NCBI GenBank assembly: GCA_905250075.1
Contig: CAJNOP010000002.1
Span: forward strand, 67,867 to 131,866
Length of the DNA: 64,000 nucleotides
Direction: 5' to 3'
Origin: Rotaria sp. Silwood1
Taxonomy: Eukaryota; Rotifera; Eurotatoria; Philodinida; Philodinidae
Part shown: one piece after another, positions 11,214-21,754 of the stretch
Position numbering within the stretch: position 1 is the first letter of the stretch
Layout: every line of letters begins with the position of its first letter
Notes under the pieces: model-generated
What the model was told of the DNA's origin: nothing
The model's input: the letters and a program-made list of their open reading frames with translations, nothing else
Database searches by the model: none
Translations under genes and position numbers: made by a program

Positions 11214-14200
11214 GACTTTACCGTTTCGTTTTTTTGCCTTGCTAAACTTTACTATATGATCAATCAATCACTCAGATGATCAATTGTTCATTGGTTTGAA
11301 CTTTAAGTCTTTGTTTCATTAACGTGACAATATGTGGCACCATCTAGACGAAAAATATTTTTAAATCAATATTTGTTTTTTTAATTTTATTAATCGTGAC
11401 AGATTTTCAAAGCTTTTTTTTTTCATGACCTTGAGAAAGAAATTACATAAGAAGAAAATTTTGGTTTTAATAAGATGTTCGCAATTTTTAATAAATAATA
11501 ATTATATATATCGAAAAGTATATTGAACACTCAGTAATGCACTTACTTTCAAGGTATACTTCAATGTATCCTATACACGAATGAATAAATAAAAATATTT
11601 CAAATTGATCTTGAAAATATATGCATATATTACACTGTATATATTGATAAAATGAAATGATTTTTCAGAGTAGAATGATCTATAGCATTGAATCAAATAT
11701 TTCTTGTTTTGTGATAAATATATATCTAATGATTATTTTTATCAATCGACTGAAGTAATAATAAGCTGCCATACGAAGTAAATCGGCGAAGTCTTAATAA
11801 AGGGTGGACCAAATGTTTCGAGCTATCTCTGTACATTGAGGTTATTTATACAAACACATATATACATAGTTGGCTGATATGCATAGTTTTGTAGAAAAAG
11901 ATTAGAGCTTGTCGGATCCAAAATTTTCGGACTTGAGCCCGATTTATTGAATGTTGTTGAACCCATACCTCGTCGAATCGTACTTTGATATTTGTGATGA
12001 AATTTCCTAATCGGAATAAGGTAACCGAACCAAAGATACGAGATGCTTGTTTTCCATTTTTCTTCGTTAACGAGTACAGGTTACTCATTTTTCAGACGAC
12101 TCGTCTGAGAAATGTGTAAGGTAGAGCTGTTTAAGTCCAAATTTTTCGGATCCAAGCTCGAAACCAACCTGATAGTCTCTAATTGGAATCATGAAAATTT
12201 ACGGTTCCTTTTGTTAAACATGACTAAACATTTTACATTTTATGTTTTTCGACAGAAACAAAAAAATATTCTTGTAATTCCTGAGTGAGCCACATGAACA
12301 GTATATCAGTTAAAGATATTAGAAGTTTAGTTTACTTTCTCTATTGCTGGATACATGAAATTTTTATTAGTCTCTTCAGTTTTCTCCAAATTTCGTATTG
12401 GAAACAGAATCAGAAGTTTTCTTTTTACAATGTTCATATTCTTGTAGAGCTTATCGAACCATATAAAAATCTAGAAAACAATATTTTGCTTCAGAAGTTA
12501 CAAGTATATTTTATTTTTTGCAAAAAAATGTAACATGTTTAATTATGATCAATACAGTAACTATAACTTTTCAATCAATTATCTATACGTATGTTCATAA
12601 TAGATAACATTAATTTATAGGTAATGGCCGATATTTTTGGATCACAATTTCAATATTGATTACAAAATCTAGATTGAAATTATCTTTCATGAAATCTGTT
12701 GAGCCCACATAATGAGCATAGATTACCGTTATACTTAAATTGCAATGGAATTTTAGAAGATCAAATACTATAAGTCTGTCATACGTTTTCATCAGTGTGA
12801 TTTACTTGTCATGTTACATGTGTTTTTTTTACATACTAATAATAGAATTGAAGCGAAAAACTATTTTTACAATAAAGCAAGAAAATCATGTTTAACGAAA
12901 TCATATGACTATAAGAAGCGAGTATTACGGTAGAATAAAATTTTTTTTACAATTCATATGAAATAATAATACTTAAAATAAAAACTAATTACAACGTATG
13001 GACAATAATTTAGAAGAGTAGATAAACAAACTTGATAAAACAATGAATAATGAGCAATGTATTCTCAACCTATAATTAGCCATAACTGTGTTCAATCAAA
13101 ATGATTAAAAAAAATTATTTGTCATCTTCCGCTGGAAAAGAGATTCGATCGTACATGTCTTGCTAACAGAAATCGAAGTTTTATATTACAAATTTAGATT
13201 AGAAACATAACAGACAAGCAAGTTCAACGATCCGTTTGAAACTCTAATGGATATATAAAAATTCTATTCTATGCAAACTATGATATTGATTGTCGTCTAC
13301 AGTAACGAAAGATAAGTCATATCTGAACATCACAATTTATACGAGCTACCATTAATCAAATACGTGTACAATACAAACAAACACGGCTTAACTATTTTGA
13401 AATAGTCTGTCAACGAAACAAAATGAATTATCTTTATTTTATCATACATCAGATGTCTACAATGTAACATATACATATCTGAATAAAATTCGTAGATGAA
13501 TTAATATTTTCATACGATTCTGATCATATTCTCTATCGAAAGAATGGAAATGTAAGAAAGCAAATTTTACTCTGTTTTAATTTTCAAGGGTCAACCACAT
13601 ATGAAACGAACAATTATGAATTCCTGGTCGTTGTGATGATTAACATCAGTCACTAATGCGAATAGCCATTTTCTTAGAAAACACATAGAAACCCAGAGCA
13701 TTTCAAAGTTATTTTCACATGCGTTTCTTTAGACTGCATATCTCTGTTAAAACCATGCTTTTAAAATGCTATTTCATGTTTGTTAAGATCCTTCTTTTCT
13801 GAGAATGTAACTTTATATTTCAAATGTATAGTATATGAATTATCATAATATGCTTAATTTTCTATTCAGAAGAATCTTAAAAGATGGATCACTCAATAAA
13901 ATACTTAAACAAATATCATGTTTCGAATTAGCACAAAACTTTAAGTCAACGTATTTATATTCTAATTTTTCTCCACAACCTTGTCTTTCGATGAAATCTT
14001 CGCTCCTAGTCCATCTCAGGGTTATGTAAAAAAGAATATAATTAAAATACCTATTGTATTGTCTAATTCAACTCTTTTTTTGATATATCTTCAAAGGAGA
14101 CCAACAAATGAAAATTTCATCGAAAAACAAGGTTATAGAGAAAAACTGATACATGAAAGATGTTGACTCAATTTTTTATGCTGATTCAAAATATAATATT

Positions 14201-15331
14201 TGTTTCAAGTCAAATAAAGATTGTTCAGTCTGAAAATTATCGAATATCAATTATTAAACAAAGTCACAAATTGAATCTTAGAAATAATAGATTTAGCATT
14301 TTGTAGAGTAATCCATTTTTTTAAGATTTTTGAAAAGTTCTATCGAATGATACATAAGAGATATTGAATCAAAGCTGATTAAATAGAAAATTAAATATAT
14401 AACTGTAATTTATGTACGATACATTTGAAATATAAGGAAACAGTTTAAAAATTGGAGAATCTTGAAAAACCTAAACTTTGGACTTGGCACGCTCTCGATC
14501 TTTTTTTTAAGAACATTAAAAATTTCCCCGAAAAAAATTACAGCAAAAACCGAGAAATAATTTCAAGCAATTTTTAACGTTTCAATCTACTTTTTATTTA
14601 GCTTAAAAAAAGCCTAGATCCTTCTAACTAAAAAATCAGTTCATAATATTGAAAATTTGTGTTCTGCACTTTCAAACATTCATGACAAATATCTTGGTTC
14701 AATTCGACAAAATGAAATAAGAATCATAATAATTAATCAGATTAATAATACGATACAAAATTGAAATGAAAGCATTTACTACAAGTCGTTGTCATGGAGA
14801 AATTCTTAGTGCTTAAAAAATAAATAAATTGGTTTAACTCATATCATATCTTTAATTGTAGGCGATATTAAAGTCTATCATTTCATAGAACTGATTTGAA
14901 ATTGATTTTCTCGTCAAAAAAAAAGCAAATAAAAATACAAAAAATTAAAATTATTAGTACATGTTATTAATATTAACGCCATCTTCATTCTTTACAAAAA
15001 AAAAGCATACTACCCTTCTCAATGATGTCCTATCTCGATAAAAAAAATATAATTTCTTATAGTTAAAATAAACATATTATTCATTCTCACAATTGCTTGA
15101 TTAAATATATATAATTGAAATTGTTTTCATAATTAATACAGATATAGCGAAAAATTTTCTATATAGATGTCATTAGTGAAGGAAAAGGTATATTTATTAA
15201 TAAAGTCGGAAGAAGAGAATAGTGTATTTTTGTTTTTGTAGATGCATATATAGTGACACGGTTTTTTCCAATTGTGTTATAGTTGAATTTTTTCTTATTT
15301 AGAAAATATCTTACATTTTTTTAATATCATA
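11214..15331. other. 4.1-kb divergent intergenic region
   Basis: It lies between the 5' ends of the RSF1-like gene (-) and RAD23 (+) and presumably contains both promoters. I recognise no gene. Short open frames lack family resemblance. Around 11905-12170 there is a pair of related direct segments (see separate entry). Confidence 0.5.
11905..12170. repeat. Pair of related direct segments, possible element end
   Basis: TAGAGCTTGTCGGATCCAAA near 11905 and TAGAGCTGTTTAAGTCCAAA near 12122 are related. They are followed by ATTTTCGG / TTTTTCGGATCC and, a little later, GAGCCCG / AAGCTCG. They stand in the same orientation and could be remnants of a small transposable element. No inverted partner or target duplication was identified. 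Confidence 0.3.
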
Positions 15332-18116
15332 ATGCAACTACTAATAAAAAATTTACATAATGAATCGTTTACTATTGAATGCAAGCAAGATGATACAGTA
15401 AATTTTTAAAGAAAAATTTTCATATAATTATATTTCATTATTGTTGTTTTTTGTTTTTTAATTATTACAGGTTAGAGCTGTAAAAGAAACAATAGCTGCG
15501 AGAGATGACTTAAGAGAAAAATATGATCCTGATCTACTTAAATTATTATGTAAAGGAAAAGTTATGGATGATGAAGATACAATTGAGTCTTACGAAATAA
15601 AAGCTGACAATTATCTTGTTCTTGTTAAACAAACACCTGGCAAACCGAAACCACCAGTATATATAAATTTTGTTTTTATTATCAAATTATGTCGTATTTT
15701 ATTTTATTATTTTTTATAGCCAAAAAAGAAACCTAATCAAGGAATCAATCAATTTGGGTTTGTTTTTTCCTTGTTTTAATATAGAAATTTTATTTTAATA
15801 GAATTTATTTTTAGTGGATTTAATTCACAATTTGGAATGGGACCAATGTCAAATTCGTTATTGCAAAGTCCTTTTGGCCAAGATCCATTTATGCAACAAT
15901 CATTTCAACCAAATTCATTTATGCAAAAACCATTTCAAGCACAGGGCTTTGGTCAAAATCCATATCCACAACATAATTTTCCAGCACAAACACAATATCC
16001 ATCCCAAACAGAGTTTCCAGTACCTCAACCAACTAACAACTACACAAATTCATCATCAAATAATTTTCCATCAGCTAGTGAACGTGAAGAGGCTTTACAA
16101 ACCTTGTTAGGAATGGGTTTTGAACGTACACTAGCTGAAAAAGCATTACGTGCTAGTGCTTATACTCCAGAACTTGCTATAGAATTCATAACATCAGTAT
16201 TAAACAAATGAAATTTTTAATGATTGTTTTAATTAAATTTATGTATTTTTCTTTCTAGGGTAATATTCCTGAAACAGACGAAATACCTGATCTTCCACCA
16301 GTAGTACCTACATCAGAACGACCATCAGAGCTTCCAACTATACAACCATTTCAACCATCCGCCGCTACTAATTTGCATCAAGGCACTAGAGGTTATTAGT
16401 TTATGTATTTTTCTTTTATTAATCAGCACATCAGTCAGAGTATGATCACTAAATCATCGAAATTTATTCTTTTTACAGAAAATTCGTCTATAAATTATGA
16501 GGAAAGAATTGATTACAACAAAAAAAAAAAGATGAAACCCATTGTCTTTTATCTAATAATTATCTTTGATTTAATCATTACGTAAAATAATTTTATTTTA
16601 TAATAATTTCTAATTTTAGTTTACATTAAGAAAACAAAGTGCATATCTATTTTTCTTTATTAGAAAGAGTATTCATACTATAAGGTATACACCAATGACT
16701 TCTTTTGTAACGAGATCATTTTAAATTAATTAAAGTATTAAATACTAGGAGAAAGCAATCTATTCTTCGACTACAAGGAATATCATCTACGAACTACGTT
16801 AAAATCGAAGATAAATAAATATCAATAAAAATACTATTCAACTCGTATAAGTTTAAAGCGAACTCTATTACTTTCGAGATATAACTAAATTTCATTTTAA
16901 GTTGAATATAATTTAATATATCAGTTATTCTTGTTGTAAGTATGTTGACAGTATATTCACATGAAGATTAGTAGCTTGGCCAAGAATGAACTAGACTTGA
17001 TAGCATTGACTGTATCCTACCACTTTGAGTCTCTGAATTACGCACATCTACGCTCGTTGATTGAACTTGCAAACATTCTATTCCCACAGATGGGAACAGC
17101 GGGATTCTATAGAATCTTGGAGCCTATAATTTGAAAGCCCTTAGATTGTACTACTATTATAGGAAAATCTGTTATCACTCATGAACAATGAATGCAACAT
17201 ATTTCATAACCTTCTAATATACACTTGCTAATTTTTAAATCTTGAAGGTATCAAAATATTGTTGTAGGCATTTGTTTTTTCTTTATTCACATAGATGACA
17301 CTTATTGGTAGATTCATGAAATTTTCATAGATAGTCATATGGATTGTAGGAAATTGAAAGTTGAAGTTTTTACTATATAAAATGCTCAACTACGCATTCT
17401 CTTTTATTATGTACGACATATTCATGTGTATTTTGGATTTTAGATCCCGGTATGAATCTTCAACAAATAGGTCAAATGCTCGAACAAAACCCTCAACAGC
17501 TTCAAGTAATTAAAAATGCATTAAAGGCTGAACATCCAGACATGGCCAAAGTAAAAAAAAAAATATATCTTCTTTTTTTTTTTCTTTCATAAATATAATT
17601 TTATTTGTTTTCTTTTTTAACAAGATGATCGACGAAAATCCACAAGGGTTTATTGATCTACTTCGACAAGCAGGAGGAGGTAATGATAATGCACCATCAT
17701 TTGCTGGTAGTGGTGCTGGTCAAGGCCAAGGCACAATAAAAGTTGAACTCACATCTCAAGAACAACAAGCTGTCAATCGAGTATGTATTTATTTTACTTG
17801 AATTGTGAAGAACGATATTGATAAAGGATCGAATCTAAGTGAAAGCACGGCCGGTGATGATGAATCGTTCACCTTTATCTGAAAAACTATGACGATCTGA
17901 ACTAAACATGCACTACCATCTGAGGCCATCTTTAGATCAAATACATTATTTTCTCTGTTCAAATAAAAATAAAAAATCTCAATTTGATGTTTTTTTTTTT
18001 AAATTTATTAGATACAAGATATGGGTTTTGATCGAAATCGTGTTCTTGAAGCATTTCTTGCTTGTGATCGTAATGAAGAAATGGCAGTTAATTATTTATT
18101 ACATGCTTATGATTAA
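15332..18116 (+). CDS. RAD23: RAD23 / UV excision repair protein homologue (UBL-UBA shuttle factor)
   Basis: Carries ubiquitinated clients to the proteasome and stabilises XPC in nucleotide excision repair. Exons: 15332-15397, 15471-15656, 15720-15757, 15815-16196, 16259-16391, 17444-17550, 17625-17780, 18012-18116. Total 1173 nt, 390 aa (human RAD23A/B 363/409). An N-terminal ubiquitin-like domain starts [16 protein letters not shown] and ends near [14 protein letters not shown] Gln/Pro/Phe-rich linker follows, then UBA1 (residues ~183-224, [15 protein letters not shown]). An XPC-binding-like segment lies at ~269-320 ([30 protein letters not shown]), and a terminal UBA2 holds [18 protein letters not shown]. 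The domain order separates it from ubiquilin. AATAAA at 18359 lies only 38 nt before the first ATG of the next gene region. Confidence 0.93.
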
Positions 18117-18358
18117 AAAGAACAACTCAAACATATAATTTATGTACGATATTATTCCATCACTTTTAGTTTGTGATATTCAAAACAAAAAAATTCCGAA
18201 GAACGAATTTTTTAATTTTTATTTTTTTGTAACTTTAAAAAAAAAAATTATACTTGTTGTGTACTTTTATCTTTTCTTTTCAAAGTGTTTCGCTTACTTA
18301 ATTAGTGTTTCCGGTGCTGTGTCGTAAATAATTCTTTCACTTATTATATATATGTTAT

Positions 18359-18364
18359 AATAAA
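18359..18364 (+). promoter_or_regulatory. Candidate poly(A) signal of RAD23
   Basis: AATAAA lies 243 nt after the RAD23 stop and about 50 nt before the acceptor-like site of COA7. This leaves almost no room for an independent promoter between the two genes. Confidence 0.45.
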
Positions 18365-18405
18365 CACGAAAAAAAGAATAAAATTTTACACATATATAAA
18401 TATGC

Positions 18406-18416
18406 AAATTTCACAG
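18406..18416 (+). promoter_or_regulatory. 3' splice-acceptor-like site just upstream of COA7 ATG (candidate trans-splice site)
   Basis: CAAATTTCACAG ends at 18416, six nt before the ATG at 18423. It resembles the 3' splice sites used inside the neighbouring genes, but there is no cis donor or 5' exon in the short intergenic space. Spliced-leader trans-splicing is known in bdelloid rotifers; its use here is inference. Confidence 0.4.
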
Positions 18417-18422
18417 ATTGAT

Positions 18423-19249
18423 ATGACTTATTTTGCACCGAAATCAGAAGAAGAATATAAAGTATATTTGGATAATTTACTTGTCGAATATCAATTCGCT
18501 TGTTTTAGTGAAAAACTTGGTGATGGTATGTTTAGAATAATTCATTGTTAAAATTTTTATTTTGTAAATTTTTTTTATGATTAAGGTTGTTATCGATTGG
18601 GAAATTATCATGAAATAATAAAAAATGATCATGCAACAGCAGGAAAAATATATAAAATGTCTTGTGATGAAATGAATTATGGACATGGATGTTATCGTTA
18701 TGGTACATTTGCATTTCTTGGTCGAGGTTAATGAGAAATAAAATTTAATCTTAAAAAAAAAGAAATTTGAATTCTTATTTTTTCTTATTTTTTGTTTTAT
18801 TAGGCATGGAAAAGGATATTCCACTTTCAACAAAATATTTTGAACGTGGATGTGATTTAGGATTTTTTAAAGCTTGTCATAATGCTGGTATTGCTTATAT
18901 GGAAGGTGAAGGTTGTGAAAAAAATGTTAATCGAGCTATAGATTATTATAAAAAAGCTTGTTCAGGATCAATTGGTGAATCATGTTTAAATCTTTGGTCT
19001 ATTTATTTCAATGGACATCATGGTGATATTGTTAAAGATGGACCAACAGCACTTGATTATGCATCAAAAGCATGTGATTTAGATATGTTTCAAGGTTGTG
19101 TTAATGCAGCAATTATGTGTCGACGTGGTGATGGTGTACCAAAAGATACTGAACGTGAAAAATATTTTAAACAAAAAGCAGCAGATTTAAAAAAGAGATA
19201 TAGTGAACCGGGCGTTGTTTTTGGTGAAACACATAAAAATTTAGATTAA
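18423..19249 (+). CDS. COA7: Cytochrome c oxidase assembly factor 7 homologue (Sel1-like repeats)
   Basis: COA7 is a mitochondrial intermembrane-space, Cys-rich Sel1-repeat protein needed for complex IV assembly. Exons: 18423-18525, 18586-18726, 18804-19249. They encode 229 aa (human 231). The N-terminus MTYFAPKSEEEYKVYLDNL aligns with the human start. Five Sel1-like helical repeats follow, with paired Cys (GCYRLG, CDLGFFKACHNAG, CSGSIGESCLNL, CDLDMFQGCVNAA). The end resembles the human C-terminal FG region (GVVFGETHK). An in-frame ATG at 18402 would add seven residues; I prefer 18423 because a splice-acceptor-like AG lies between them. AATAAA at 19298 follows the stop. The gene sits 306 nt downstream of RAD23 on the same strand. 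Confidence 0.88.
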
Positions 19250-21754
19250 AGTTTTCATTTTAGTATTGTCAGAATGTAATAGGATTTTTTTATATGAAAT
19301 AAAAAAGAAAACCACATGAGAGTATTAATGAGAGCATAAATAATGAAGTAATTAGAAAGATACAGGCGAGTTTTGCGGCTGCTAGAGTTAAGAAAGGTAT
19401 GCGCTCTTTTGGTAAGAATCGATCAGTGAAAACAAAAACAATAAAATTCAGGAACTCGGCTGAAGAAAAACGAAAATTTCTTCAGATTGAAGGAGATCAT
19501 CCTTCTGGAACGATATACCTTAAATTGTTTACTGAATAAAGCATTATGTTGATAATACTTTTTATAAAAATAAATGCACCACAAGAAGCTTTACATATAA
19601 CAAGTACTCTTCCTCACATTATATCTTACATTTATACATTGAATTTATTCCTTCATATGAGCTATGATTTCTCTGAAATACCATTAGCTTATTGCTGTCA
19701 GGATACTGCACTTGTAACGCATTTTTTAAATGAATGCCCTAGTAACAGAAAAATTGATTTTCGAATTTCGACTAAAAAATTTCTATAGAGACAAGCCTCA
19801 ACGAGAATGCTTTTTTCTCCGATGTTCAGATATGATCGCTGTTCGTATCATAGGTCTCAATGTGAGAGGCAATGGGATGAGCTAGTTCCTCCCAATTTTC
19901 ACGTCACGTCGGCGAAAATTTCAAGTTGTCACCGAAAAACTATCTACAAAATTTTAGAATTCCGATCTTCTCAGTCCTTACCAGTCCAATGGTTAGTTTC
20001 TTCGATTTTCAAAAGGTATCAAGAATTTTGGTTCGTATTATTAAGATCCGCCTCTGTGCGAAGTTTCAGGTTCAAATTCGAAAATCAGTTTCTCTGAAGC
20101 ACAGCACTCATATTTTGAAAAATACTCTAAAAATTCAATATCTCAGCAGCAATAAGCTAAGAGCACGAACTATTTTCAGATCGTTAATAACTCACCTGGA
20201 TATGCATAATGTGAATAGTCTTGGCTCGAAATCTATCTATCATTTGAACATTTCTCTAGTTAAAGAAATAAGGTTTTTACAATAACCTGCATATATTGAA
20301 GTACTGCTTATGAATGTAAAACAGAACAGAACTTCGAATGGGCTAGGCTAGGACGAAGAAAGTCAGTCCATGGATCATCAACCTTTAGTCCAGTCCAGCT
20401 TATGGATTGCTTCTATCCTTTTATTTTATAAATTAAATCACAGTTTATTTCATATAATTAATGATATCTAACAACTTAATATATAAGTGACACAAAAAAC
20501 AGAAGGGTGTCGGTTTGCGTGCTTTTTCTTCTTGTGTCTGCAACCACATCCGCATCCTTATCAGTAGTAGTTAGCAAGCAGACGGTAAAAGTAATCGATG
20601 ATTGAAAAGAGTTAATGGAAATAGAATTAGAATTAGAAAAAGTAATAGATAATGATGCATTTGTTGTTGAAAGAGAACTATGAGACAACGATATTTGAAG
20701 AATGCGAACGAACTATTTCAGTATGAATAAACTATGTAATACATTTTTCTTTGTTTGATTTTCTTTATTCACTCGGTGTTCTTTGCAGGAAACTTTGATT
20801 TAATGAAACAATGCGATAACATTTTTCCTAAAAAAATATGTTACTAAGAAAACATGCGATATCTATTGAAAATTTTCTGTTATAATCAAGGATCAGTCCA
20901 GTACAACTCATTCGAAGCTCTGAAAACGAAAAGAAATTAATTTTGGTTAAAAGTAATTCATTCAAGCTACAAACATGATTACAATACATTTATCTAAATA
21001 GTAGTTTTTTTATTATTTTTTCACAACATTATCCTGTCGATCTAATAAAAACAAATAGTCTATCTGAGAATATTTGTTTTTATAATGTAAAAGATAAAAG
21101 ATTATGTTTTTTGCTAACTTCTCTATTCCGTCTATGAAAACATCCAATCAAATGATTTACTCAAGTTCACTTGAAAGACTTTTCTTATGAATGTCTATGA
21201 TCATTTTTTTTTCGCCTATATTAAAATATTGTTTACCAATATCAAATGATAATTCAAATCTTTGTAGAGTATCTCTTCTCATGTGATTGCTGAAATCAAA
21301 TATTATCTCTTTGATATGCTTCAAAAATAATAAGATAAATTCATTAATATATTTTTTTTAAATTTTTTATACTTTATTTGTATGATTTTAAATAATAGAA
21401 ATAAGAAAAAAAAAGAAAGAACAAACTAGTTATAGAGACATAAAATGATAAATTTTAAGAGAGAAGAAGAAAAAAAAAAGAAGAAAAGAGAAGTATGAGT
21501 TGTGCATGCTCTATATTAAAAAGAAAAAGAAGATAGATTTTTTTTTGTTTTGATTTAATGGTATAAAGAAGAAGAAATAAAAGCAAGTTTTGTTCTGTTG
21601 CCACCGCTGCGCACATACAAATTCACACAAAGGTGATATGGGTTTAATAGACAAAAAGAAAAGAAGAACGTCTTAAAGAAAGAAAAAAGATGCTTTTTGC
21701 TGCTGCTGTTGTTGCTGTTACCACAATCAATAATAATAGAATTAATTGATATTT
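19250..21754. other. Intergenic region between convergent COA7 and tropomyosin
   Basis: It holds the COA7 3' end (AATAAA at 19298) and the tropomyosin 3' UTR. A fold-back element lies at about 19625-20215. Open frames at 19546-20285 lie within that element and show no protein family resemblance. 21380-21560 is purine-rich low complexity. Confidence 0.5.
19625..20215. mobile_element. Fold-back MITE-like element, copy B
   Basis: The left arm (ATGAGCTATGA..., TAGCTTATTGCTG, GATACTGCAC, AAAATTGATTTTCGAATTTCG) and right arm (CGAAAATCAGTTTCTCTG, CAGCAATAAGCTAAGAGCACG, GGATATGCATAATG) are inverted, imperfect copies of each other. Both align with the arms of copy A at 9095-9620. Non-coding. Confidence 0.65.

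Noticed and set aside
11214-11267. Extension of the RSF1 start upstream to 11267
   Set aside because: That start would be TTG and the next upstream codon is a stop. The first in-frame ATG is at 11213.
15332-18116. Ubiquilin as identity of the UBL-UBA protein
   Set aside because: Two UBA domains with an XPC-binding-like segment between them, and no STI1 series typical of ubiquilin. RAD23 fits better.
19546-20285. Overlapping open frames downstream of COA7
   Set aside because: They lie inside fold-back element copy B and show no family resemblance.
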